Shown here in pieces: positions 1 through 9,961 of a stretch of 64,000 bases of DNA; the stretch's first letter is position 1; each line of letters starts with the position of its first letter. Source of the stretch: Variovorax sp. TBS-050B (GTDB lineage: Bacteria > Pseudomonadota > Gammaproteobacteria > Burkholderiales > Burkholderiaceae_C); assembly GCF_029893635.1 (NCBI RefSeq), contig NZ_JARXYR010000002.1, forward strand, positions 62,001 to 126,000. The letters run 5' to 3'. The notes beneath the pieces were generated by a model. That model saw only the letters and a program-made list of their open reading frames with translations. It searched no databases and was not told the DNA's origin. Made by a program: the position numbers and the translations under genes.

Positions 1-1535
1 GCAGCGTCTGGCTCGCGTTCTCCTGCTACGCGCTCTATAGCCTCGGCGTCTACGCCTGCACCCGCACGGGCCAGCCGTACTTCCAGGGCCGGGCGATTCA
101 CTGGCTCGACGTGCTCTGGTTCACGCTGATCGTCTTCGTGACCGGCGGCGTCGGCAGCCTCTACTTCCTCTTCTACTTCTTCGCGATCCTCACCTCCTCG
201 TTCCGCTGGGGCTACGAAGAAGGCGCGCGCATCACGATGGCTTCGGTGGCCTCGTTCGCGGCCTGCAGCCTGGGCGCCAGCAACGGCGACTACACGGCGC
301 AGCTGCTCATGCGCACCACCTTCCTGCTGGCGCTCGGCCACATGATCGGGCACTGGGGCGGCTCGAAGGTGACGCTGCGGCGGCAGCTGGCGCTGCTCAA
401 CCGCGTGAGCCGGCTGTCGAACCCGCGCTTCGGCGTGAACCGCACGCTGGCGCGCACGATGGAGCAGACGCTCGCCTTCTTCGGCGCCAGCCACTGCATC
501 CTGCTGACGCGCGACGCGGCCAACGGGCCGTGGACGATGCGCACGCTCGGGCGACGGACGGCGGGCGGCGTCGAGTCGGTCGAACAGTTCGGCGAGTCGG
601 CGCTGACGGCGCTGGACGCCGAGCACATCGTGCTGAGCAACCGCGAGCCCTGGCCGCTGCGGCTGCTGCGCGCGCAGGGGCATGCCTGCAGCATCCGCGC
701 GCCGCGCTGGCTTCCCCTGGACGCGGCCGGCCTGCGGCGCTGCGCGGCGGTGGCCGCGATGCTGGAAGTGCGCTCGTTCATCAGCACGCCGGTGCCGATG
801 CGCCAGGGCGAGGGGCGTATCTACGTGGCCTCGCACGGCGGGCTGTTCCACAAGGCGGACGCGCTGTTCCTTGCGCACATCGTGAACCAGGTCTTCCCGG
901 TCATCGAGACCATCGGGGTGCTCGACCGGATGGCGACGGACGCCGCCTCGAAGGAGCGGCTGAAGATCTCGCTGGACCTGCACGACACCGCGATACAGCC
1001 CTACATCGGGCTCAAGCTGGGGCTCAGCGCGCTGCGCAAGAAGGCGGCGCCCGACAATCCGCTGATCGAGGACCTCGACAGGCTCGCCAGCATGGCCGAC
1101 AGCGTGGTGGCCGAGCTGCGCCACTATGCGGGCACGGTGCGCCACGGCGGCACCGGCCGCGCGCCCTGTGCGTTCATCCTGCCGCACCTGCACCGCCATG
1201 CGGCGCGCATCAAGGTGCTCTACGGCATCGACGTCGACATCGTGGTCGAGAGCAACGTGCAGCTGGACGACCGCATGACGGCCGAAGTGCTCCAGCTGGT
1301 GCGCGAGGGGCTGAACAACATCTGCAAGCACACCCATGCGCGCCGCGGCGGCATCCGCATCGGCTGCGCGGACGGCAAGCTGCAGATCCGCATCGAGAAC
1401 GAGGCCTGCGGCACAGGCGCGACGAATTTCCGTCCCCGCTCGATCAGCGAGCGCGCGACCGCCCTGGGCGGCAGCACGCTGGTGAGCCAGGGGGCGGGCG
1501 GTACGACCGCCGTTCTGGTCGAAATACCCATCTAA
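1..1535 (+). CDS. Sensor histidine kinase, NarL/DegS type (5' end outside window)
   Basis: The reading frame is open to the first base of the window, so the true start lies upstream. A GTG at 111 is only an internal candidate. The visible N-terminus is hydrophobic (several membrane segments within the first ~110 residues), followed by a GAF-like middle region. A HisKA_3 dimerisation motif LDLHDTAIQP carries the phospho-accepting His (codon 981-983). A C-terminal HATPase with N-box REGLNNICKH follows. The family autophosphorylates on His and passes phosphate to a NarL-type regulator. The response regulator starts 18 bp downstream, so the two form a two-component pair. The pair converges on the tad pilus operon and could control it, but that is inference from position only. 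Confidence 0.9.
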   Translation, partial: SVWLAFSCYALYSLGVYACTRTGQPYFQGRAIHWLDVLWFTLIVFVTGGVGSLYFLFYFFAILTSSFRWGYEEGARITMASVASFAACSLGASNGDYTAQLLMRTTFLLALGHMIGHWGGSKVTLRRQLALLNRVSRLSNPRFGVNRTLARTMEQTLAFFGASHCILLTRDAANGPWTMRTLGRRTAGGVESVEQFGESALTALDAEHIVLSNREPWPLRLLRAQGHACSIRAPRWLPLDAAGLRRCAAVAAMLEVRSFISTPVPMRQGEGRIYVASHGGLFHKADALFLAHIVNQVFPVIETIGVLDRMATDAASKERLKISLDLHDTAIQPYIGLKLGLSALRKKAAPDNPLIEDLDRLASMADSVVAELRHYAGTVRHGGTGRAPCAFILPHLHRHAARIKVLYGIDVDIVVESNVQLDDRMTAEVLQLVREGLNNICKHTHARRGGIRIGCADGKLQIRIENEACGTGATNFRPRSISERATALGGSTLVSQGAGGTTAVLVEIPI

Positions 1536-1553
1536 GAAGGGAAAGGTGCCAAC

Positions 1554-2249
1554 ATGCAGCCAGACAACACTGCCAAGCCCCCCATCGGCGTCATGCTGGT
1601 GGACGACCACCAGACGATGCTGTGGGGCCTGTCGAGGCTCATCGACGGCGAGCAGCCGCGCATGAAGGTGGTCGCCACGGCCAGCTGCTGCGCGCAGGCG
1701 CTGGAGCGAAGCGGCGCGGTGGTGCCCGACGTGATCGTGCTCGATCTCGACCTGGCGGGCCAGAACGCGCTCGACATCCTGCCGATGCTGCTCGCCAACG
1801 AGGTCTCGCGCGCCCTGGTGCTGACGGCCGAGCGCAAGCAGCAGACCCTCGACCTCGCGGTGCTGAGCGGCGCCCGCGGCGTGCTGTGCAAGGATGCTTC
1901 CGCGGAGCAGGTGCTCGACGCGATCGAGCGCATCCACAACGGCGAGCTGTGCATCGACGCGCAGGCCATGGGCCGCGTGTTCTCCGAGCTCACCATGCCC
2001 CGGAAGGCCGCCAAGGCCGACCCCGAGGCGGCCCGCATCGCGAGCCTGACGCAGAAGGAACGGCAGATCATCCGCGCGGTGGTCGAAGGCAGCGGCGCCC
2101 CGAACAAGACGCTCGCCTCGCGGCTCTACGTGACCGAGCACACCTTCCGCAACCACCTGACCTCGATCTACCAGAAGCTCGAGGTCGCGAACCGGCTCGA
2201 GCTCTACATCTACGCGATGAAGCACCAGTTGCACACGGTGCCGCATTGA
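1554..2249 (+). CDS. NarL/LuxR-family response regulator
   Basis: 231 residues. The N-terminal receiver domain shows the acidic pair D17-D18 (LVDDHQ), a probable phospho-acceptor D64 in IVLDLDL and a conserved Lys in GVLCKDAS. The C-terminal LuxR-type helix-turn-helix starts at about residue 165 (LTQKERQIIRAVVEG, then NKTLASRLYVTEHTFRNHLTS). Such proteins bind DNA as phosphorylated dimers. The gene lies 18 bp after the histidine kinase with an AAGG-type ribosome site, so it is very probably co-transcribed with and phosphorylated by that kinase. Its end faces the 3' end of the tad operon. The target genes cannot be read from the sequence. Confidence 0.93.
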   Translation: MQPDNTAKPPIGVMLVDDHQTMLWGLSRLIDGEQPRMKVVATASCCAQALERSGAVVPDVIVLDLDLAGQNALDILPMLLANEVSRALVLTAERKQQTLDLAVLSGARGVLCKDASAEQVLDAIERIHNGELCIDAQAMGRVFSELTMPRKAAKADPEAARIASLTQKERQIIRAVVEGSGAPNKTLASRLYVTEHTFRNHLTSIYQKLEVANRLELYIYAMKHQLHTVPH

Positions 2250-2252
2250 GCC

Positions 2253-2297
2253 GGGGCACCCGTGGATCCGGCTTCGCCGGTCCACCGGGTGCGCCCC
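2253..2297. terminator. Long hairpin between convergent operons
   Basis: A near-perfect inverted repeat (arms 2253-2272 and 2276-2297, three-base TTC loop) fills the gap between the response regulator stop and the tadC stop. It has no clear T tract. It may act as a bidirectional transcription barrier, or be a dispersed intergenic palindrome, since it is followed by further short palindromic G/C blocks up to 2333. Confidence 0.5.
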
Positions 2298-2333
2298 CGG
2301 TGGGGGGAGCGCCGCAGGCGCCTGGGGAGCGCC

Positions 2334-3239
2334 CTAACCCCCAGCCAGCATCGGCATGATCGTGCGCACGACCCGGATCGCCGCCGGCGCCAGGATCACC
2401 AGCGAGATGCACGGGAAGATGCACAGCACCAGCGGCAGCAGCATCTTGGTCGGCACCTTGGCCGCCAGTTCCTCCGCGCGCATCTGGCGCTTGTGGCGCA
2501 GATCGTCGGAGAACACGCGCAGCGATTCGCCGATGCTGGTGCCGAAGCGGTCGGCCTGCGTGAGCATGGTCGCGAAGGTGCCGATCTCTTCGACGCCCGT
2601 GCGCAGCGCCAGGTTGTGCAGCGACTTCTCGCGCGTGCCGCCCGCGCGCATCTCGAGCGTGGTCCAGTGCAGCTCCTGCGCCAGCGCCAGGCTCTTGACG
2701 CGGATTTCCTCGGTCACCTTCACCAGCGCGGCATCGAGGGCGAGGCCGGCCTCGACGCACACCAGCATCAGGTCGGCGGCATCGGGGAAGCTCTCGAAGA
2801 TCTCGCGCTGGCGGCGCCGCGCCCGCAGGTTCAGCACCGCATTGGGCAGGTAGCAGCCGGCCAGCGCCGCGACCGCGAGCCACAGCAGCGTCTTCAGTCC
2901 GTTGTCGCCGCCGGCCGCGCGCACCACCAGAAAGGCGATGCCCGCGAATGCCAGCGGCAGCAGCGTCTTGAGTCCGAAGTAGAACAGGCTCGCATCGGGA
3001 TGGCGGATGCCGGCGTTCAGAAAGCGCAGCCGCAGCGGCGTCGCCTCCCCTTCAGCCGTTGGCGACGACAGCTGCGCGAACGGCCCGACGAGCTTGACCG
3101 CCGTCTCGGTCCAGGCCGACTTGGCCTGCGAAGGCGCTGCGGCCTGCAGCCGCTGTTCGGCGCGCGTGGGCACGAGCCAGACCGCGGCCGCGCCGATGGC
3201 GAGGCTCACCGCAAGGAACACCAGGATGGGGAACAGCAT
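2334..3239 (-). CDS. tadC: Flp pilus assembly protein TadC (GspF-like membrane protein)
   Basis: 301 residues with an N-terminal membrane segment, a second hydrophobic block around residues 95-140 and a C-terminal hydrophobic stretch (LPLVLCIFPCISLVIL). This is the layout of the T2SSF/GspF domain. The central soluble part (FPDAADLMLVCVEAGLALDAAL) is typical of TadC. In the tad system TadB and TadC form the inner-membrane platform on which the TadA ATPase drives Flp pilin assembly. It is the last gene of the operon and starts 12 bp after the tadB stop. Confidence 0.92.
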   Translation of the reverse strand: MLFPILVFLAVSLAIGAAAVWLVPTRAEQRLQAAAPSQAKSAWTETAVKLVGPFAQLSSPTAEGEATPLRLRFLNAGIRHPDASLFYFGLKTLLPLAFAGIAFLVVRAAGGDNGLKTLLWLAVAALAGCYLPNAVLNLRARRRQREIFESFPDAADLMLVCVEAGLALDAALVKVTEEIRVKSLALAQELHWTTLEMRAGGTREKSLHNLALRTGVEEIGTFATMLTQADRFGTSIGESLRVFSDDLRHKRQMRAEELAAKVPTKMLLPLVLCIFPCISLVILAPAAIRVVRTIMPMLAGG

Positions 3240-3251
3240 GGTTCTTCTCCT

Positions 3252-4244
3252 TCAGACACGGATCTTCACGATCCAGCGCAGGATCAGCACGCCCACCGCC
3301 ATCGTCACCAGCATGTACTTGACGACGCCGATCCCGATCGGATCGGTCCACAGCGGCGAGATGAACTCGGGGTTGAACAGGCTCATCAGCCCCGCGAGCG
3401 CGAAGGGCATGAGCCCCAGCAGCCAGGCCGAGAGCCGCCCTTCGGACGACAGCACGCGCACGCGCGCGAGCAGCTTGAGCCGCTCGCGGATCAGCCGGCT
3501 CAGGTTGCCGAGCACTTCGGTGAGGTTGCCGCCGGAATCGCGCTGGATCAGCACCGAGACGACGAAGTAGCGCAGGTCGGTGATCGGCACGCGCTCGCTC
3601 AGGTTCGTGAGCGCCTGCTGCAGCGAGACGCCGAAGTTGACCTCGTCGGCCACCATGCGGAACTCGCCGGCGATGGGCTCGGCCATCTCCTCGCCGATCA
3701 TCTGCACGCTGCTCGCGAACGAATGGCCCGCGCGCAGCGCGCGGGTCACCAGGTCGAGCGCCTCGGGCAGTTGCCGCTCGAGGCGCGCGAGGCGGCGGCC
3801 GCGCTGATGCTGCAGGTACAGCAGCGGCAGCGAGGCGCCGCCCGCACCCGCGAGCAGCGCGATCGGCACCGGCTGGTTCGCCAGCGCCGCCATGGCCGCG
3901 AAGGCGAGCACGCCGCACAGCGCGCAGCCGAGCAGCACGTGCGACACCATCCATTCGAGCCCCGCCTGCAGGATGAAGCGGTCCAGGCTGCGGGCGCGCG
4001 GCAGCCCCAGCAGCATGCGCTGCATCCATGGCGCGTCGCCCAGCATGCGGTCCCGCACGAGCCGGGCCTGCGCGGTGTGGCCGGCACCGGCCGACAGCGC
4101 CTGCAGCCGCCGCTCGATCCTGCGCGCCTCCGGGCCGCGGTACGAGCGCCACAGCAGGTACAGGCCCTCGACGATCATCAGCACGGTCACGAAGACCAGC
4201 ACCGCCAGCGTGAGCAGCGTGTCTCCAACGAAGCTGTCGAGCAT
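3252..4244 (-). CDS. tadB: Flp pilus assembly protein TadB
   Basis: 330 residues. There is an N-terminal membrane anchor, then a hydrophobic pair near residues 105-155. A GspF-like cytoplasmic domain follows (LPEALDLVTRALRAGHSFASSVQMIGEEM, then DLRYFVVSVLIQRDSGGNLTE in two parts), with two C-terminal membrane segments. The domain order matches TadB, partner of TadC in the inner-membrane platform. It begins 9 bp after the stop of the ATPase gene. Confidence 0.92.
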   Translation of the reverse strand: MLDSFVGDTLLTLAVLVFVTVLMIVEGLYLLWRSYRGPEARRIERRLQALSAGAGHTAQARLVRDRMLGDAPWMQRMLLGLPRARSLDRFILQAGLEWMVSHVLLGCALCGVLAFAAMAALANQPVPIALLAGAGGASLPLLYLQHQRGRRLARLERQLPEALDLVTRALRAGHSFASSVQMIGEEMAEPIAGEFRMVADEVNFGVSLQQALTNLSERVPITDLRYFVVSVLIQRDSGGNLTEVLGNLSRLIRERLKLLARVRVLSSEGRLSAWLLGLMPFALAGLMSLFNPEFISPLWTDPIGIGVVKYMLVTMAVGVLILRWIVKIRV

Positions 4245-4253
4245 GGCGGCCTC

Positions 4254-5627
<1,374 letters not shown>

Positions 5628-5681
5628 GGGGACCTGCCTTTGCTGGAAGAACGAAAGCGCGATGCGCCGCCCGCGCCGCGC

Positions 5682-6833
5682 TCAGGCGCGCCGGAACAGG
5701 CGGCCGATGAAGCCCGTCGCCTCCTTCGGGCGCGGGCTCAGGGTGTGGGCGATGTCCTCGAGGCGCTTCGCGAGCGGGCAGCCGCGCGACAGCTCGGCCA
5801 GCGGCACGCCGCGCGTGATCGCGGCGTCCACGTCCTTGCCGCCGTCGGGCACGCTGACCAGCGTGGCGCCCGCGAGCGAGCGCCGCATGTGCGACAGCCC
5901 GATCTCCCCGCGCGCGTCGTGCCGGTTGACCAGCAGCTCCACCTTGCCGGCCGCGTAGCCGAGCGACTTGAACACCTGCATCAGCCGCGTCACGTTGCGG
6001 ATGTGCGGCAGGCCGGGCTGCAGCACCGGGAAGATCCGGTCCGCGCGGTCGAGCACGCGGATCGCGAGCGGATCGATCCGCAGGCCCAGGTCGAACAGCA
6101 CGAAGTCGTACTGCCCCGCGGCCACCTGCAGGATCGCATCCACGTGCTCGGCCTTGACCTCGAGCGCGCGCGACAGGTCCTCGGGCGCGGGCAGGATGCT
6201 GAAGCCCGGCGCCACCTTCACCGTGCTCGCCGCGAGCAGCGAGGCGTCGAGCCGGCCGATGTCGCGCGCCACGTCCGCCACCGTGGCGGTGGGCCGCTGG
6301 TCGCTCAGGTACGACAGCGCATCGCCGAACTGCAGGTTCAGGTCGATCAGCAGCACGCTGCGCCGCAGCGAGAGCTGGTGCCCGATGTTGGTCGCGAGAA
6401 AGGTCGCGCCGCTGCCGCCCTTGCAGGGCAGGAAGGCGACCACCTGCCCGGCCTCGCGCGCCTGCGTGCCCGCGCGCTTGAGCGCGATGCGCTCCACCGC
6501 GGCCTCGAGCGCCGCGGGTTCGGGCGGCGACGGGAGCACCTCGCGCACGCCGGCGCGCATGGCCGAGATCAGGAACTCGGGCGTCTGCATCGCGCACAGC
6601 AGCACCACCGCGATCGCCGGCTGGCGCAGCGTGAGCTGCTCGACCAGCATCAGTTCCTGCGGGTCGCAGCACATGCCGTCGACCAGCAGCAGCTCGGGCG
6701 CCGAGCGTTCCACCACCCACTGCATGCGGCTCTTGCCGCCCTCGAAGGTCGAGACCGGGTGCGAGCGCGCCTCCAGCGTGCGGCGCATGTCGGCCAGGTG
6801 CGCGGGGTTGGGCGAGATGATCGAGATCTTCAT
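5682..6833 (-). CDS. tadZ: Pilus localisation protein TadZ/CpaE
   Basis: 383 residues from the ATG at 6831-6833. A longer in-frame extension to 6974 would run into the preceding gene and has no family character. The N-terminal ~130 residues form a receiver-like domain without a clear phospho-acceptor, followed by a MinD/ParA-type ATPase domain. The P-loop is deviant: CKGGSGATF, with Ala in place of the second conserved Lys, as is common for TadZ/CpaE. The family positions the Tad apparatus at the pole. It is 23 bp downstream of a TadE-like gene. Confidence 0.9.
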   Translation of the reverse strand: MKISIISPNPAHLADMRRTLEARSHPVSTFEGGKSRMQWVVERSAPELLLVDGMCCDPQELMLVEQLTLRQPAIAVVLLCAMQTPEFLISAMRAGVREVLPSPPEPAALEAAVERIALKRAGTQAREAGQVVAFLPCKGGSGATFLATNIGHQLSLRRSVLLIDLNLQFGDALSYLSDQRPTATVADVARDIGRLDASLLAASTVKVAPGFSILPAPEDLSRALEVKAEHVDAILQVAAGQYDFVLFDLGLRIDPLAIRVLDRADRIFPVLQPGLPHIRNVTRLMQVFKSLGYAAGKVELLVNRHDARGEIGLSHMRRSLAGATLVSVPDGGKDVDAAITRGVPLAELSRGCPLAKRLEDIAHTLSPRPKEATGFIGRLFRRA

Positions 6834-6856
6834 GGCGGCGTCCGTTTCGTGGCTGG

Positions 6857-7288
6857 TCAGGAGCAGATGGCTGCGCTGTGCGGATCGGCCCGCATCACTT
6901 CGCGCGGCAGGAAGGTCGAGAAGCCCGGCATCGGGATCAGCGGCGCCGCGGCACCGACGATCGGCGAGATCCATTGGTAGTCGAGCCCGGTGATGCTCAC
7001 GGTCACGCCCTCGCAGGTCGCGGCCGTGCAGGCGGCGGGGATCCAGGCCACGTCCACCGTGCTGATCTGCGGCAGCAGGGCCTGCATGCGCGCGAGCACC
7101 GCCGCCTGCTGCCCGGTGTCGTCGCAGACCACGGCGTAGCGTGCGCCCGCGCGCGTGGCCTCGTTCGCGGCGTTCCAGGTGAAGAGCATGCGCGCGAAGT
7201 CGACGATGCCGAGCACCAGCATCAGGAACACCAGCAGCCCGAGCGCGAACTCCACGGTGGTGGCGCCCTTCATGCGATGCGGCTTCAT
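6857..7288 (-). CDS. TadE-like minor pilin / assembly protein (TadF position)
   Basis: 143 residues from ATG 7286-7288. The N-terminus KGATTVEFALGLLVFLML is a TadE motif: a Gly, then a Glu five residues on, then one membrane helix. This is a prepilin-peptidase type III-like signal. The exported part holds four Cys that could pair. The start overlaps the stop of the upstream TadE-like gene as ATGA (7285-7288), indicating translational coupling. TadE and TadF are pseudopilins needed for Flp pilus formation. Which of the two paralogues is E or F cannot be settled here. Confidence 0.88.
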   Translation of the reverse strand: MKPHRMKGATTVEFALGLLVFLMLVLGIVDFARMLFTWNAANEATRAGARYAVVCDDTGQQAAVLARMQALLPQISTVDVAWIPAACTAATCEGVTVSITGLDYQWISPIVGAAAPLIPMPGFSTFLPREVMRADPHSAAICS

Positions 7289-7746
7289 GACGGCGCCCTC
7301 ATGGTCGCGGTGATGTCGCTGAAGACGAGGTCGCCGTTCCCATCGGCGAAGACCAGGCCCATCACCGAGGGGAACAGCGAATGGAAGGTGTAGCCGCTCA
7401 CGCGCACCGTCACGGTCGTGATCACCGGGCTCGCGCCGGCCGACTCCCACACGCAGCAGCTCGCGGCCGGCACGTTCGAGAGGCTCAGGCCGCGCGCGAG
7501 CGCCCTGCCGGTGCCCGCCGTGTTGCCGTACACCACGAGGTTGCGCGCCTCGGCGACGTGCGTGCCCGGCGTCTGCACCGAGAGGTAGCGCACCGCATCG
7601 CGCGTGGCCTTGACCACGCTGTTGTACTCGTACATGGCGCGGCCGAACTCGGTGGTGATGAAGGTCAGCAGCAGCAGCAGCGGCGTGATGAGCGCGAGCT
7701 CGACCAGCGCCGCGCCGATCTGCCTGGAAGAAGTGCGGGCATGCAT
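7285..7746 (-). CDS. TadE-like minor pilin
   Basis: 153 residues. The N-terminus SRQIGAALVELALITPLLLL carries the TadE signature (Gly, then Glu, then a single hydrophobic helix), followed by an exported domain with a Cys-Cys pair (AASCCVWES). It starts 4 bp after the TadG gene and overlaps the next TadE-like gene by four bases, so the three are translated together. The role, by family, is a pseudopilin of the Flp pilus machine. Confidence 0.88.
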   Translation of the reverse strand: MHARTSSRQIGAALVELALITPLLLLLTFITTEFGRAMYEYNSVVKATRDAVRYLSVQTPGTHVAEARNLVVYGNTAGTGRALARGLSLSNVPAASCCVWESAGASPVITTVTVRVSGYTFHSLFPSVMGLVFADGNGDLVFSDITATMRAPS

Positions 7747-7750
7747 CGCA

Positions 7751-9022
7751 TCACCTCACGAGCACCGGCACCAGCGGCCCGGCCGTGCCGCCCGCCAGGC
7801 CGCTGGTGGTGCAGGGGCTGCCGACGGCGCCGGCATTGCCGCGGAATTCGAGCCAGGCGTTCGACATCGGGATCGACAGCGGCTGCAGCATCAGCATGCA
7901 GGCGTAGTCGACCACGTGCGAGGCGCCGTCGATCACGGGCACGGTGACGATGCGCCGGTCGAGGCCGTACTGCCTGTGGCCGCCCGTCACGTTGCCGGGC
8001 GCCGCGAGCTTCTGGAAGCCGTTGAGCGACAGGCCCGTGATCGCCTCGCAGCCGTTCGCGCCCTTCACGTTGGTGCCGGTGTCGGCGCAAGACGCATAGC
8101 TGCCGCGCTTGGTCACGAAGTTCGCCGCGCTCGCGTGCGCGCCCGCGCCCGGGCTGCCGTCGTAGGCGTTGAACCTGGCGGGCCAGTTGGTCGCGGTGTA
8201 GGCGTAACCCGTGTAGTCGGGCCGCCCGGTGGCGGGGCTGCCGCTGTTCTTGTAGATGCCGAAGCGCTGGTTCCAGACGTCGGCGACCGAAGTCTGCACG
8301 CCGGGCGTGCCGAGCGTGTCGCCCACCTTCGTGCCGCAGTGGCCGTTGAGCTCGTCTTCGGTTTCGGAGGCGCTGTTGCTGCCGTCGAGGTTCGCCCAGC
8401 CGATCTGGCCGCCCGCCGCCGCGTTCTGCGCCTGGATCAGTTCCACCCATTCGCCGACCACGAAGCCGTAGTTCGGCGCGCTGCCGCCGCCCTTGGGCTT
8501 GAGCGCGACCGGCACCGGGCAGGTGGTCTGCGCGCTCGCCCGCGTGGCCACGGCGCTCGCGGACACGCTGCGCGTGGCGGGATTGCCCGCGGTGTCGCCC
8601 GAGAACGCGCCCATGGCCTTCATGAGCCAGACGGCGATCTCGGGCTGCGTGTGGGCGCACTGCGCATAGCGCGCCTGCAGCGGGTCGGTGGTGGGTGCAT
8701 AGGCGGCATCGCGGAAGGTGATCTCCGCCGGGACGATCTGGCCCTTCCCGCTCCAGGTGGCCGACTGCATGTTCACGCGGTTCGCGTTGCCGGCCGTCTG
8801 GCCCGCGCTCTGCGCACGGGCGATCGCGGTGGGCTGCTTGTCGAGCTCGCGCGCCGCGGCCAGGGCGCAGCTGTCCACGGCCGTCTGCAGCTCGGTCCGC
8901 ACGACGAAGAGATGGCCGAAGTCGAGCGCGATGCCCATGAAGCCGAGCAGGAACAGCAGGAACAGCGCGGCCGTGATGATCATGGCGCCGCGCTGGCGGC
9001 GATGAGGGCGGCGGACTTGCAT
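7751..9022 (-). CDS. tadG: TadG-like pilus assembly protein
   Basis: 423 residues. The N-terminus RRQRGAMIITAALFLLFLLGF is the TadE/G-type membrane anchor seen in TadG proteins, and the next part (TELQTAVDSCALAAARELD) is typical of TadG N-termini. The large exported remainder is low in motifs. No complete von Willebrand A metal site (DxSxS) is visible, so it is a TadG of the type without a recognisable vWA domain. It lies between the Flp pilin and TadE-like genes. The symbol follows position and N-terminal motif. Confidence 0.8.
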   Translation of the reverse strand: MQVRRPHRRQRGAMIITAALFLLFLLGFMGIALDFGHLFVVRTELQTAVDSCALAAARELDKQPTAIARAQSAGQTAGNANRVNMQSATWSGKGQIVPAEITFRDAAYAPTTDPLQARYAQCAHTQPEIAVWLMKAMGAFSGDTAGNPATRSVSASAVATRASAQTTCPVPVALKPKGGGSAPNYGFVVGEWVELIQAQNAAAGGQIGWANLDGSNSASETEDELNGHCGTKVGDTLGTPGVQTSVADVWNQRFGIYKNSGSPATGRPDYTGYAYTATNWPARFNAYDGSPGAGAHASAANFVTKRGSYASCADTGTNVKGANGCEAITGLSLNGFQKLAAPGNVTGGHRQYGLDRRIVTVPVIDGASHVVDYACMLMLQPLSIPMSNAWLEFRGNAGAVGSPCTTSGLAGGTAGPLVPVLVR

Positions 9023-9051
9023 GACCGGTTCCGTGGCTGGATGCGTGCGCC

Positions 9052-9237
9052 TCAGACGCAGGGCCCGCTGCCGAGGCAGGCGGCGACGCGCACGATGAAA
9101 CTGTCGAAGTCGGCGGCGATCGTCGCCGGCTGCAGCGCGAGCACGAGTGCGATCGAGATGACCGCGATGATCAGCGCGTACTCCACCACTTGCGCGCCCG
9201 ATTCGTCCTGCAGGAATGACTTGAGCATGGCGATCAC
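9052..9237 (-). CDS. flp: Flp/Fap-type pilin (second copy)
   Basis: 61 residues, or 58 if translation begins at the second Met. It has the classic Flp pilin pattern: a basic leader, a Gly just before the cleavage site in DESGAQVVEYALI, the essential Glu and Tyr, and a single hydrophobic helix. The short C-terminus ends in a Cys-x5-Cys pair (CLGSGPC) shared with the neighbouring pilin. It is cleaved by the TadV peptidase and polymerised into the pilus. The close resemblance to the upstream copy indicates tandem duplication. Confidence 0.93.
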   Translation of the reverse strand: MIAMLKSFLQDESGAQVVEYALIIAVISIALVLALQPATIAADFDSFIVRVAACLGSGPCV

Positions 9238-9313
9238 CCGTTCAGTTGTTGGATTGCATGGCGTGGCGACGGTGGCGGACGGAGGCAGCGATAGGCCCCG
9301 TCCGCGCTTTCAC

Positions 9314-9523
9314 CTACTTGCAGTCGCTCGTCGTGAGACAGACGTTCACGCGCTCGATGAAGTCGGAGAAGCTGCCGTCATTGGCGGTGAGCCCCTTGAG
9401 CGCCACGACCAGCGCGATCGAAACGACGGCGATGATCAGCGCGTACTCGACGACCTGTGCGCCCTCTTCGTCGCGCAGGAAGCCGCGGGTCGATTGGCCG
9501 AGGGCCTGAAGAACGTTTTTCAT
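9314..9523 (-). CDS. flp: Flp/Fap-type pilin (first copy)
   Basis: 69 residues from ATG 9521-9523, chosen because AAAGGA lies 7 bases upstream; a longer frame has no such site. The leader ends DEEG, followed by AQVVEYALIIAVVSIAL, the Flp pilin core with conserved Glu and Tyr. The mature C-terminus carries Cys-x5-Cys (CLTTSDC). It is the major pilin candidate: the strong ribosome site and the 151-bp leader upstream suggest separate, high expression from the other tad genes. Confidence 0.93.
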   Translation of the reverse strand: MKNVLQALGQSTRGFLRDEEGAQVVEYALIIAVVSIALVVALKGLTANDGSFSDFIERVNVCLTTSDCK

Positions 9524-9575
9524 GATTTTTCCTTTCAAGTACCGGTCGAGAAATGGATCTCGTGGGTGAGTCAAC

Positions 9576-9597
9576 GAATGAATGGATGAATGAATGG
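9576..9597. repeat. Tetranucleotide GAAT repeat upstream of the Flp pilin
   Basis: Five and a half copies of GAAT with one substituted unit (GGAT), 50-75 bases upstream of the first flp start. It lies in the 151-bp non-coding gap between the lipoprotein gene and flp. Confidence 0.7.
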
Positions 9598-9674
9598 CTT
9601 GGAAAGAGAGTGGTGTCTGCGCGTTGGCCTCTCCTTTCGTGCAAAGCGGTTGGGTGGAAAGGAGCGGTGGCTGG

Positions 9675-9950
9675 CTACTTCTCGCCGCCGATCGCTCCGC
9701 CGATGTTGATCACGTTGACCACCGGCGGCGGCTTCTTGTAGGAGTCCTGGTAGCGCTGCATCGACTCGCGCGCCGCGCGCCCATCCATGCCCACGGCCGG
9801 GTCGGCGCTCCTGCCCGCATCGGGGTTGAGCGTCATCTGCTGGCGGGCGCCGCGCACCGCGTCGCCAAAGCGCGCGTCGTAGTGGGGCGTGACATGGGTG
9901 CAGCCGGTGCCCACGAGGAGCACGAGCGCGAGCGTGGTGGCCTTGAACAT
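9675..9950 (-). CDS. Small lipoprotein in tad operon
   Basis: 91 residues from ATG 9948-9950. The signal peptide MFKATTLALVLLVGTGCTH ends in a lipobox (VGTGC), so it should be lipid-anchored. The rest is hydrophilic with a glycine-rich end (NVINIGGAIGGEK). It sits directly after the secretin gene, the place where tad clusters encode an outer-membrane lipoprotein (TadD or pilotin-like). No TPR repeats are present, so it is not TadD. A secretin-associated role is inferred from position only. Confidence 0.8.
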   Translation of the reverse strand: MFKATTLALVLLVGTGCTHVTPHYDARFGDAVRGARQQMTLNPDAGRSADPAVGMDGRAARESMQRYQDSYKKPPPVVNVINIGGAIGGEK

Positions 9951-9961
9951 GGCGGTGCTCC

